The notes under the pieces: model-generated
What the model was told of the DNA's origin: nothing
The model's database searches: none
The model's input: only the letters and a program-made list of their open reading frames with translations
Position numbers and translations under genes: made by a program
In this document: positions 56,251 through 64,000 of the stretch, piece after piece
How positions within the stretch are numbered: position 1 is the stretch's first letter
How the letters are laid out: each line of letters begins with the position of its first letter
Source: APNM01 sp040361335
GTDB lineage: Bacteria > Pseudomonadota > Gammaproteobacteria > Nevskiales > Salinisphaeraceae
Direction: 5' to 3'
Assembly: GCF_040361335.1 (NCBI RefSeq)
Contig: NZ_APNM01000005.1
Span: 1 to 64,000, forward strand
Length of the DNA stretch: 64,000 nucleotides

Positions 56251-58493
56251 CTTTTGCCTCCACTCCGTTTGCCTCGCTTGCGACGGCCCTTGCCACCTTC
56301 GCGGCGCTCGGCCGTCATCGGCTCGAAATCGATCTTGCGTTCGTCCAGGTCCACCCTGGCGACTTTCACGCGCATCCTATCAGCGAGTCTATGAACGATA
56401 CCTGAACGCTCGCCGCGCAGGCAGTGCGCCGCCGGATCGAAGTGGTAGAAATCGTTGGACAGGCTGGACACGTGCACCAGGCCGGTGGCGTAGATGCCGT
56501 CGAGCTCCACGAACAGCCCGAACGCGGTCACGCCCACGATGGTGCCGTCGAACACCTCGCCGATGTGATCGCGCATGTACTCGCACTTGAGCCAGTCGTC
56601 GACGTCGCGCGTGGCCTCGTCGGCGCGCTGCTCGGCCGCCGAGCAGGCGGCGCCGAGCTGCTCCATGTCGGCGCGGCCGTAATCGAAGTCCACCGGCTTG
56701 CGGCGGGCGTGCACGTGTTTGATCGCCCGATGCACCAGCAGGTCCGGATAGCGCCGGATGGGTGAGGTGAAGTGGGCGTAATGCTCCAGCGCCAGACCGA
56801 AATGCCCTTCGTTGTCGGGGCTGTATACCGCCCGCGAGAGCGTGCGCAGCAGCACGGTCTGGACCAGGTGCTCGTCGTCGCGGCCGCGGACCTGCTCGAT
56901 CACCCGGGCGAAGTGCTCGGCCTGCGGCTTGTCGCCGCCGCCCAGACCCAGGCCGCGCTCAGCGAGGAACTCGCGCAGCTCGGCAAGCCGGTCGGCTTCG
57001 GGGGCCGTATGCACACGGTACAGCATGGGCATCTTCGCGCGCGTGAGATGCTTCGCGGTGGCCACGTTGGCCGCGATCATGCACTCCTCGATCAGGCGAT
57101 GGGCGTCATTGCGGACCACCGGCTCGATACGCTCGATCTTGCGCTGCTCGTTGAACACGATCCGGGTCTCGGTGGTCTCGAAATCGATCGCGCCGCGCTG
57201 CCGCCGGGCCTTGGCCAGCACCTGGTAGAGATCGTGCAGCGTACCCAGGCGCTCGGCCACGTCCCGACGGGAACCGCCACGAGCCTTGGGATCCTCGATC
57301 AGGGCCGCGGCCTCCTCGTAGGTCAGGCGCGCGTGCGAACGCATGACCGCCGGATAGAAGCGGCTGCGGGTGGTCTTGCCGCGCTTGTCGATGCGCATCT
57401 CGCAGACCACGCATAGGCGGTCGACGTCGGGATTCAGTGAGCACAGGCCGTTGGATAGCGCCTCCGGCAGCATCGGCACGACATGCTCCGGGAAATAGAC
57501 CGAGGTACCGCGCCGGCGGGCCTCGTCATCCAGGGCGGAGCCCGGCTCCACATAGGCGGAGACGTCGGCGATGGCGACGTACAGCGTCCAGCCGCTGCGC
57601 CGGGGTTCCGCGTAGACGGCGTCGTCGAAGTCCTTGGCATCGGCGCCGTCGATGGTCATCAGCGGCAGGTCGCGCAGATCCTCGCGGCCACGCCGGTGCG
57701 AGTCCGGCACCTCGTCGCCGATCGCTTCGGCCTCGGCCAAGGTCTCGTCGGGCCAACGGAAGGGGATGCCGTGGGCACGCACGGCGATGTCGATCTCCAT
57801 GCCGGGCGCCATGTGCTCGCCCAGGATCTCGACCACCTCCCCTATCGGCTGGCTGCGCTTGCCGGGCTGCTCCACCAGCTCGACCGTCACGATCTGACCG
57901 TCCTCGGCGTCACCGCGCAGTTTTTCGGGGACCAGGATGTCGTGCGAGATACGGGTGTTGTCGGGGATCACGATGCCGACATCCATCTCGCGCGTGTAGC
58001 GGCCGACGATCCGGCTCTGCGCGCGCTCCAGGATTTCCACCAGCCGCCCCTCGCGCCGGCCCTTGTGGTCGGTACCGACGATGCGCACCACGGCCCGGTC
58101 GCCGTGGAACAGCGAACGCATCTGGCGCGGATTCAGGAATACGTCGTCGCTGCCTTCGTCCGGCTGCAGGAAACCGAAGCCGTCGCGGTGTCCCTGCACC
58201 CGGCCGCGCACCAGATCCATGCTGTCGATCGGACCGAGCGCGCCCTTGCGGTTCTCGATCAACTGACCGTCGCGCAGCATCGCCGAGATGCGGTGCTGCA
58301 GAGGTTCGATATCGTCCTCGTCCAGCCGGTAGAGATCCTGGATCTGCCGGCGACTCATGGGGCTGCCATGCGCGGCAAGGTCCTTGAGGATCAGGGTGCG
58401 GCTGGGGATCGGCCGCCGATACTGCGATTTCTCGCGGCTGTATTCCGGGTCGCGCTTGCGCCAGTCTCCGGGCGATTTAGCCGATTTCGGCAA
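56247..58493 (-). CDS. rnr: Ribonuclease R
   Basis: A 748-residue 3'-5' exoribonuclease for structured RNA. It has an N-terminal winged helix, cold-shock domains, and the RNB catalytic core with LMTIDGADAKDFDDAVYAEP (Asp cluster) and RTLSRAVYSPDNEGHFGLAL. HFTSPIRRYPDLLVHRAI follows, then an S1 domain (GTIVGVTAFGLFVELDG) and a Lys/Arg-rich tail. Its ATG is 77 bp from the divergent tRNA-Leu. Confidence 0.96.
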   Translation of the reverse strand: MPKSAKSPGDWRKRDPEYSREKSQYRRPIPSRTLILKDLAAHGSPMSRRQIQDLYRLDEDDIEPLQHRISAMLRDGQLIENRKGALGPIDSMDLVRGRVQGHRDGFGFLQPDEGSDDVFLNPRQMRSLFHGDRAVVRIVGTDHKGRREGRLVEILERAQSRIVGRYTREMDVGIVIPDNTRISHDILVPEKLRGDAEDGQIVTVELVEQPGKRSQPIGEVVEILGEHMAPGMEIDIAVRAHGIPFRWPDETLAEAEAIGDEVPDSHRRGREDLRDLPLMTIDGADAKDFDDAVYAEPRRSGWTLYVAIADVSAYVEPGSALDDEARRRGTSVYFPEHVVPMLPEALSNGLCSLNPDVDRLCVVCEMRIDKRGKTTRSRFYPAVMRSHARLTYEEAAALIEDPKARGGSRRDVAERLGTLHDLYQVLAKARRQRGAIDFETTETRIVFNEQRKIERIEPVVRNDAHRLIEECMIAANVATAKHLTRAKMPMLYRVHTAPEADRLAELREFLAERGLGLGGGDKPQAEHFARVIEQVRGRDDEHLVQTVLLRTLSRAVYSPDNEGHFGLALEHYAHFTSPIRRYPDLLVHRAIKHVHARRKPVDFDYGRADMEQLGAACSAAEQRADEATRDVDDWLKCEYMRDHIGEVFDGTIVGVTAFGLFVELDGIYATGLVHVSSLSNDFYHFDPAAHCLRGERSGIVHRLADRMRVKVARVDLDERKIDFEPMTAERREGGKGRRKRGKRSGGKR

Positions 58494-58570
58494 AACATTC
58501 TCCTGTCATGGATTCGTGTCCGGCGGCGTTGACAAACCCGCGCCGGGCCTATAGATTTCGCCTCGCCATT

Positions 58571-58657
58571 GCCGAGGTGGCGGAATTGGTAGACGCGCTA
58601 GCTTCAGGTGCTAGTGGGCGAAAGCCCGTGGAGGTTCAAGTCCTCTCCTCGGCACCA
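58571..58657 (+). tRNA. tRNA-Leu(CAG)
   Basis: An 87-nt class II tRNA. The acceptor stem GCCGAGG pairs with CCTCGGC, with discriminator A and an encoded CCA. The D arm has GGCGGAATTGGTAGACGC. The anticodon stem is CTAGC/GCTAG with loop TTCAGGT, giving CAG. A long variable arm (TGGGCGAAAGCCCG) and the T arm GAGG-TTCAAGT-CCTC follow. It decodes CUG. Confidence 0.97.
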
Positions 58658-58666
58658 ACTCCAGCC

Positions 58667-59146
58667 CCGGTGTCTCTATTGACGCCGGATCAGGAGCCTG
58701 GAGTTTGTCCGCCTCCCCTGTGATCGACTCCCCGACCCAGCGTCGAACAGAGCGTATCGCATTCAGCGTATCGACAATCCAGAGCCCCGGTGTCTCTATT
58801 GACGCCGGATCAGGAGCCTGGAGTTTGTCCGCCTCCCCCGTGATCGACTCCCCGACCCAGCGTCGGACAGAGCGTATCGCATTCAAGGCATCGACAATCC
58901 AGAGCCCCGGTGTCTCTATTGACGCCGGATCAGGAGCCTGGCGTTTGTCCGCCTCCCCTGTGATCGACTCCCCGACCCAGCGTCGGACAGAGCGTATCGC
59001 ATTCAGCGTATCGACAGTCCAGAGCCCCGGCGTCTCCATAAACGCCGGATCAAGAGCCCGGCCTTTGTCGGCCTCTCTTGCAATCGACTTCACGATCAAG
59101 CGTCGAACAATATCCTTCTGTCGCGAATCGACAACGGCTCGCGGCC
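58667..59146. repeat. 120-bp tandem minisatellite directly after tRNA-Leu
   Basis: Four units of exactly 120 bp start with CCCCGGTGTCTCTATT at 58667, 58787 and 58907 and CCCCGGCGTCTCCATA at 59027. The first three are almost identical; the fourth is degenerate and fades after about 59100. As 120 is divisible by 3, every frame stays open over several units, so the reading frames here (both strands) are not evidence of a gene. The array begins 9 bp past the tRNA 3' end. Confidence 0.85.
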
Positions 59147-59509
59147 GGCGTTTCACGACGGGCGGCGAATCCGTCGCGCCGCAGGGTACACGATATCGGC
59201 GGCGATGGTGATGTCAGCCGGGCCGCACCGCCGGCACACCACGATTCGGGTCATGGATTCCCGCGCCCGATCCCTCCGGACATTCATTGCGGATTTCGTA
59301 AGGAATTCCGGGAGCTTGCCGATACCTAGCAAGTGAATCGCCGTCCCGCTCCGCGGCGCCGGTTACGAACGGTGCCATAGGCGGCGAGACCGCCGCGGAG
59401 CCGGAAACGGGGGCTGCCGCGCCGGGGCGCACGACAACGCCATCGGCGCACGTGCGCATGTGAGGGCCCGGGCCGCCGGACAGTGCGGCGCGCCAGGGGG
59501 AGCCGACAG
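59147..59509. other. Intergenic leader region, no gene seen
   Basis: Between the minisatellite and the GGDEF-EAL gene there is no convincing coding frame. The stretch holds a folded leader at 59349-59400 and the CAGGGGGAG ribosome site at 59494-59502. Confidence 0.6.
59349..59400 (+). promoter_or_regulatory. Two mutually exclusive hairpins in the leader of the GGDEF-EAL gene
   Basis: CTCCGCGGCG (59349-59358) is perfectly complementary to CGCCGCGGAG (59391-59400). The second arm also pairs locally as GGCGG (59380-59384)/CCGCC (59390-59394), so only one stem can form at a time. It lies about 110 nt before the start codon. A switch-like leader is a possibility, not shown. Confidence 0.3.
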
Positions 59510-62500
59510 ATGAACGACAAACCCGAGAGACGGCTTCAAGCGGGTCGCGAGCGGGGTTCCAGGCGGGTCGCCTCCAAGGGAGGCGGCCGGCTGACGCCTT
59601 TTGCCGCCCGCTTGCTCCGTCTCCTGCTCGTTCTGAGCCTCCCCGGCGCGGCGTTCGGCGCAACCGCACCCCCTCCCCTCAGAGTCGGCATCTACGACAA
59701 TCCCCCCAAGGTTTTCATCGACGAGACCGGCCGTCCGAGCGGCTTCTGGCCCGACCTCACACGCGCCATGGCCGAGCGCGAAGGCTGGCGCATCGAGTGG
59801 GTGAACGGCGCCTGGTCGGAGAATCTGGAACGGCTGCGACGGGGACGGATCGACGTCATGGTCGACGTGGCGGTCAACGAACGGCGTCGGGACCTCTTCG
59901 CCATGGGGGGCGAATCGGTCCACGTCAGTTGGTCGCGGATTTACACGTATCCGGCGTCCGGCATCGAGACAGTGCCGGATCTCGCCGCCAGGCGGGTCGG
60001 CGCGCTCTCGGACAGCGCCAATCTGGAAGGGCCCGGCGGATTCCGTGACCTGGCGACCAGCTTCGGCCTGGCGGTGGAGATCGTTTCCTTCGACAGCTAT
60101 GCCCGGGCTTTCGACGCCTTGAACGATGGCCGGGTCGCGGCGGTGGTGAGCAACCGCGATGTCGGCGCCCGGATGCAATCCCGCTTCGATATCACGGCGA
60201 CGCCCATCGTGTTCCAGCCGGTGGACCTGCGTTACGCCTTCGCGCCGGACTCGCCGCGGACGCCGTCCCTGGTCGCCGCTTTCGACCGCCGGCTCGCCGC
60301 ATTCAAGGACGATCCCGACTCCCCGTACCACGCCCTGGTCGACCGCTGGTTGGGTCAGGGCGGATCGGCGTTGCCCCCCGAGCCGGCGATACCCGACTGG
60401 GTCCGGTGGACGCTGTTCGCGCTGATCGCGCTTGTGGTGGCGGTGATCGCCGGGCTGTATCTGGTGGAACTGCGGGTACGCGCGCGCACCCGGGCCCTGC
60501 ACGAACGTGAACACGAGTTACGGCAGCACCAGGCGATGCTCTCCGCATCCCAACGCATCGCCGCCGTGGGCAGTTGGAAACTGGATGCGAGCTCGGACCA
60601 ACTGACCTGGTCCGAGGAGACCTACCGTATCGCCGGCGTGTCGCCGGCGGCTTTCACGCCGACGGCTTCGGCCTTCTTCGCACTGATCCATCCGGACGAC
60701 CTGGAGCGGGTCCAGGCGGTCCGCGCCTCCGCCCTGCGCGGCGACTCGTCCCACGACGTCGCGTTCCGGCTGGTGAGGCCCGACGGCAGCGTACGGCACG
60801 TTCACGAGCGCGGCGAGGCGTCGCGAGAGGCGCCCGACGACCGCCTGGTGCTGACCGGCACCATCCAGGACATCACCGAACGGTACGAGGCCGAACTGCG
60901 CCTCATGCGCTACCGGCGACTGATCGAGAGCAGCAACGACTTGTTCTGCATCGTGGACGCGGACTACCGGCTGGTGCTGGCCAACGAGGCCTACGCGGCG
61001 CTCTACGGCAAGGCCGTCGCCGCGATGGAGGGCATGCACCTGCTCGACCTGTTGGGCGAACGCGCTTTCGCGGAGGTCAAACCACACATCGACCGCTGTC
61101 TCTCCGGCGAACCGCGGGTGTTCGAGACCCAACGCGAGCATCCCGGGCATGGCACGCGCCATCTCATGAGCCATCTGCATCCCCTGGATCCGCCGCAGGC
61201 GGACGCGCCGCAGGTCGGCGTCGTGATCACGGACGTGACGGCGACCCGACAGGCCGAGCGCCGGCTGCATGAACAGGCCGCTCTGCTCGCGATGGCGGAG
61301 CGCATCGCGCGCATGGGCGCCTGGTGGATCGACGTCGCCGGCGAGCGCATCACCTGGTCCGAGATGGCGGCCGAGATTCATGGCATGCGCGGCCGGTCGC
61401 CCCCCGCCGTGCAGGATGCGATCCAGCAATACGCGCCCGAGGACCGCCAGCGACTGCGCCGGCTATACGACAACTGCGCGACGCGGGGCATCCCCCTGGA
61501 CGAGGAGCTGCAACTGGCCGTGCCCGGCGGCGAGCGGGTCTGGGTTCGTATCGTGGGGGAACCCGTATATGACGCCGACGGGCGCATTCACCGGGTCCAG
61601 GGGGCCCTCCAGGACATTTCCAAACGCAAGGCCGCCGACCTGGAACTGGAACGCCTGAACAAACGCCTCGGGAACATCCTCGACAGCATCACGGACGGAT
61701 TCTTCACGCTCGACCGCGGCTGGCGCTTCGATTACATCAACGGCGCTGCGGAGCGCCTGATGAAGCGCAGTCAGTCCGACTTGCGGGGCCGTAATATCTG
61801 GACCGAATTCCCGGCGGCGGTGGGCGGCGAAATCGAGCGGGCCTATCGCCGCGCCGTGCGCGAACGCACGACCGTGTCCCTGGAAACCTACTACGAACCG
61901 CTCGGTAGCTGGCTCAGTATCCGCGCCTATCCCACCGAGGGCGGCCTGGCGGTGTACTTCCTGGATGTCACGCGGCAACGGCGCATGGCACAGGAACTGC
62001 GGGACTCGCGCGACGCGCTGGCGGCCTCCCTGGAAACCCGCCAGATGCTGATCAACGCCCTGCCCGCGCGCATCGCCCTGCTCGATGCCGACGGCAACGT
62101 GCTCGACGTCAACCATCACTGGCGGGCATTCGGGCGGGAGAATCCGCACGCCGCCGCCGGTATCGGCGGCAACTACCTCGCGGTGTGCGCCGGCGCCGCC
62201 GGCCACGGCGCGCGCGATGCGCGCCGGGTGCATGACGGTCTGCTGAATGTCCTGCGCGGCGAGCGGGAAACTTTCGCCATGGAATATCCCTGCCGCAACC
62301 CCGGCGGCGAACGCTGGTTCCGCGTCACGGCGACGCCGCTGGGCCGCTCGTGCGAGGGCGGCGCGGTCGTCATGCACCTGGACATCACCGAGCGCAAACA
62401 GGCCGAGCACGAGCTGAACCGGTTGGCATTCGAGGATCCGATGACCGGCCTGCCCTCGCGCAACGGTTTCCTGCAACTGTTCGAGCGCGTCATCGAGCGC

Positions 62501-63736
62501 GACGGCTGGCAACCGAACGCCATCGTCGTGCTGCTGGACATCGAGGACCAGCACGGCATCAACAATTTCTATGGCTACGAGATCGGCGACCGGCTGCTGA
62601 ACGCGATCGGCAAGCGGCTGCGACGCGAGCTGGACCGCAAGGCCCTGATCGCCCGCGTCGGCGGCGACGAATTCGCCATCCTGCTGTCGGCCGCGCCCGA
62701 GCTGGCGCCCGACCGGCGCTGCCAGGCCGTCGTGACGACCTTGCAGCAACCTTTCCACATCGATTCCGCCTCCATCCAGATCAACGCCAATTTCGGTTAC
62801 ACCGAGCTGGGCCCGGAAGCCCGACCGATACGCACGTTGCTGCGCGAGGCGGAGCTCGCCCTCTATCGCAGCCGGGCGGACCAGACCGGCCGGCGCTGCA
62901 CGCCGTACACGCGGGAGCTGGACGACGAGATCAGCTCCCGGGTGAGACTCACGCGCGAATTACGAGAGGCCCTGGATCGCGAACAACTCGAACTGCGCTT
63001 TCAACCCAAGGTCGAGCTCGCCACGGGCCGGCCGGTGGCCTGCGAGGCGCTGCTTCGCTGGCGGCACCCGGAACTGGGGCTGCGGTCGCCGTCGATGTTC
63101 ATCTCTATCGCCGAGCAGAGCCGGCTCATCGTGCCGATCGGCAACTGGGTCCTCCGGGAGGCCTGTCGCCTGCTGAGAACCTGGCGCGACAGCGGCTTGG
63201 CCATCGTGCCGATCTCGATCAATGTCTCGCTGGTCGAGTTCACCACATCCGACTTCGCGCAAGACGTCGCCGCGGCGATCGCCGATGCGGGCATTCCGGC
63301 GTTGCTGCTGACCCTGGAGATCACGGAGAGCGTGTTCGTGCACGAATCCGAACACCTGCTGGAACAGCTACGGCGACTGCACGAGATCGGCGTTCGCCTG
63401 TCCCTGGACGACTTCGGCACCGGTTACTCGTCCCTGCTCTACCTGCAGCGCTACCCGTTCGACGAGATCAAGATCGACCAGGGCTTCGTCAGGCGCATGA
63501 GCGAGGACGACTACAGCCACCGGATCGTGACGACGGTGACGGCCCTGGCGCACGCCCTGGGCGCCGAGATCGTGGCCGAGGGCGTCGAGACCGAAACGCT
63601 GCGCGACGCCCTTATCGCGCTCGGCTGCAACGTGGGTCAGGGTTATCACTACAGCAAACCGCTGGAAGTCGACGAATTCCGACGACTGCTGGAACGCCGG
63701 GTCACGCTGCCCTCGTGGCGCGGGCATACGGCCTGA
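59510..63736 (+). CDS. Transporter-substrate-sensing PAS-GGDEF-EAL c-di-GMP protein
   Basis: A very large (1408-residue) sensor. An N-terminal signal/anchor helix (about 35-55) precedes a periplasmic SBP_bac_3 domain (about 60-290; LRVGIYDNPPKVFIDETGRP) that should bind a small solute such as an amino acid. A transmembrane helix (TLFALIALVVAVIAGLYLVE), about four PAS domains, a GGDEF domain (ARVGGDEFAILL) and a C-terminal EAL domain follow. EAL residues are intact (CEALLRWRHPE, SINVSL, LEITESVF, SLDDFGTGYSSL, IKIDQGF, EGVET), so phosphodiesterase activity is likely. No RxxD stands at the expected inhibitory position. The start has CAGGGGGAG. Convergent with the next GGDEF gene. Confidence 0.92.
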   Translation: MNDKPERRLQAGRERGSRRVASKGGGRLTPFAARLLRLLLVLSLPGAAFGATAPPPLRVGIYDNPPKVFIDETGRPSGFWPDLTRAMAEREGWRIEWVNGAWSENLERLRRGRIDVMVDVAVNERRRDLFAMGGESVHVSWSRIYTYPASGIETVPDLAARRVGALSDSANLEGPGGFRDLATSFGLAVEIVSFDSYARAFDALNDGRVAAVVSNRDVGARMQSRFDITATPIVFQPVDLRYAFAPDSPRTPSLVAAFDRRLAAFKDDPDSPYHALVDRWLGQGGSALPPEPAIPDWVRWTLFALIALVVAVIAGLYLVELRVRARTRALHEREHELRQHQAMLSASQRIAAVGSWKLDASSDQLTWSEETYRIAGVSPAAFTPTASAFFALIHPDDLERVQAVRASALRGDSSHDVAFRLVRPDGSVRHVHERGEASREAPDDRLVLTGTIQDITERYEAELRLMRYRRLIESSNDLFCIVDADYRLVLANEAYAALYGKAVAAMEGMHLLDLLGERAFAEVKPHIDRCLSGEPRVFETQREHPGHGTRHLMSHLHPLDPPQADAPQVGVVITDVTATRQAERRLHEQAALLAMAERIARMGAWWIDVAGERITWSEMAAEIHGMRGRSPPAVQDAIQQYAPEDRQRLRRLYDNCATRGIPLDEELQLAVPGGERVWVRIVGEPVYDADGRIHRVQGALQDISKRKAADLELERLNKRLGNILDSITDGFFTLDRGWRFDYINGAAERLMKRSQSDLRGRNIWTEFPAAVGGEIERAYRRAVRERTTVSLETYYEPLGSWLSIRAYPTEGGLAVYFLDVTRQRRMAQELRDSRDALAASLETRQMLINALPARIALLDADGNVLDVNHHWRAFGRENPHAAAGIGGNYLAVCAGAAGHGARDARRVHDGLLNVLRGERETFAMEYPCRNPGGERWFRVTATPLGRSCEGGAVVMHLDITERKQAEHELNRLAFEDPMTGLPSRNGFLQLFERVIERDGWQPNAIVVLLDIEDQHGINNFYGYEIGDRLLNAIGKRLRRELDRKALIARVGGDEFAILLSAAPELAPDRRCQAVVTTLQQPFHIDSASIQINANFGYTELGPEARPIRTLLREAELALYRSRADQTGRRCTPYTRELDDEISSRVRLTRELREALDREQLELRFQPKVELATGRPVACEALLRWRHPELGLRSPSMFISIAEQSRLIVPIGNWVLREACRLLRTWRDSGLAIVPISINVSLVEFTTSDFAQDVAAAIADAGIPALLLTLEITESVFVHESEHLLEQLRRLHEIGVRLSLDDFGTGYSSLLYLQRYPFDEIKIDQGFVRRMSEDDYSHRIVTTVTALAHALGAEIVAEGVETETLRDALIALGCNVGQGYHYSKPLEVDEFRRLLERRVTLPSWRGHTA

Positions 63737-63738
63737 CC

Positions 63739-64000
63739 CTAAAGTCGGGACCGGCGCTCGTTCCTGCGCTTCTTGTTCTCGTACATCGCGCGATCGGCGC
63801 GCATCAGGAGGTCATCCAGAGACAGCGGCGCGGGAGGGCCGGCGTCCACCAGCCCCACGCTGAAAGTCACGGGACACTCCGGCATATCGCCTTCGTCGGT
63901 CGACGCCTGAAGCCGTTCGATCGACTTATGGGCATCGGCCGCCGAGACATCCGGAAGCAAGACCGCGAACTCGTCACCGCCGAGTCGACCCACGACATCC
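63739..64000 (-). CDS. GGDEF-domain protein (diguanylate cyclase), start outside the window
   Basis: Only the C-terminal 86 or so residues are visible: DVVGRLGGDEFAVLLPD (active site), then FSVGLVDAG and LLMRADRAMYENKKR, the normal end of a GGDEF domain. The frame continues past 64000. The apparent GTG start at 63993 is inside the domain and is not the true start. Stops 3 bp from the convergent GGDEF-EAL gene. Confidence 0.9.
   Translation of the reverse strand, partial: DVVGRLGGDEFAVLLPDVSAADAHKSIERLQASTDEGDMPECPVTFSVGLVDAGPPAPLSLDDLLMRADRAMYENKKRRNERRSRL

Noticed and set aside
58611..59156. Minus-strand 181-codon frame with 40-residue repeats
   Set aside because: It is the antisense reading of the tRNA-Leu (ending VPRRGLEPPRAFAH, a known artefact) joined to the 120-bp minisatellite, whose length keeps all frames open.
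58705..59211. Plus-strand 168-codon repeat frame
   Set aside because: Same minisatellite effect; no ribosome site or independent coding signal.
59349..59460. c-di-GMP riboswitch in the GGDEF-EAL leader
   Set aside because: The conserved bases of the known c-di-GMP riboswitch classes are not found, only competing hairpins.

Overview
The window is GC-rich, densely coded bacterial chromosome. Three conserved gene orders point to a gammaproteobacterium: mltD-gloB-methyltransferase-rnhA-dnaQ, rplS-trmD-rimM-rpsP-ffh next to a CcsA-type gene and a CorB-type gene, and rnr-rlmB-rpsF-rpsR-rplI-dnaB-alr. The species cannot be fixed from this sequence; a Chromatiales- or Solimonadales-like lineage is a guess. 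The window holds about 51 protein genes and two tRNAs, with no rRNA, CRISPR array, insertion sequence or prophage. Bases 1-105 contain nothing I can identify.

Layout. 0.1-13 kb: a lipid or hydrophobic-substrate catabolism island. It has a DUF1302 outer-membrane protein, a YCF48-like secreted beta-propeller, an acyl-CoA ligase, a large MalT/LAL-type LuxR regulator, an SCP-x-type thiolase with a divergent TetR regulator, a DUF1329 protein and one unrecognised gene. Its intergenic regions are rich in GGTAC(C) elements. 13-21.6 kb: an M19-dipeptidase-like lipoprotein, a DUF455 ferritin-like protein with an orphan HigA-type antitoxin, tRNA-Pro(GGG), a sirtuin, an Fe-S (6-4)-type photolyase, a class I CPD photolyase and a second TetR gene with a clear operator. 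21.6-25.9 kb: a repeat-rich spacer, then two secreted low-complexity proteins built from 11-residue repeats, divergent from a TpsB/ShlB-like beta-barrel gene that lacks a visible signal peptide. This is the best candidate here for an undescribed system. 26-33.4 kb: a ten-gene Mrp-type cation/proton antiporter operon with three MrpD-like subunits, a stand-alone DUF4040 subunit and an unknown 97-residue membrane protein.

33.4-41.6 kb: DNA polymerase III epsilon, RNase HI and a methyltransferase, divergent from glyoxalase II, the lytic transglycosylase MltD, FabI and a PAS-GAF-GGDEF diguanylate cyclase. 42-48 kb: rplS-trmD-rimM-rpsP-ffh, with a CcsA-like and a CorB-like gene on the other strand. 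48-58.5 kb: radA, an alpha/beta hydrolase, alr, dnaB, rplI-rpsR-rpsF, rlmB, an OmpA-type lipoprotein and rnr. 58.5-64 kb: tRNA-Leu(CAG), followed at once by a 120-bp minisatellite, a very large SBP-PAS-GGDEF-EAL sensor, and the start-truncated end of another GGDEF protein.

Intergenic DNA carries several classes of small repeats: heptad arrays, CACAGAGA inverted repeats, CCCCCT/AGGGGG hairpins and GGGCCTGTT palindromes. Housekeeping genes are tightly packed with 1-4 nt overlaps, which suggests translational coupling. Bases and residues quoted were read directly. Family assignments come from remembered motifs, not database searches.
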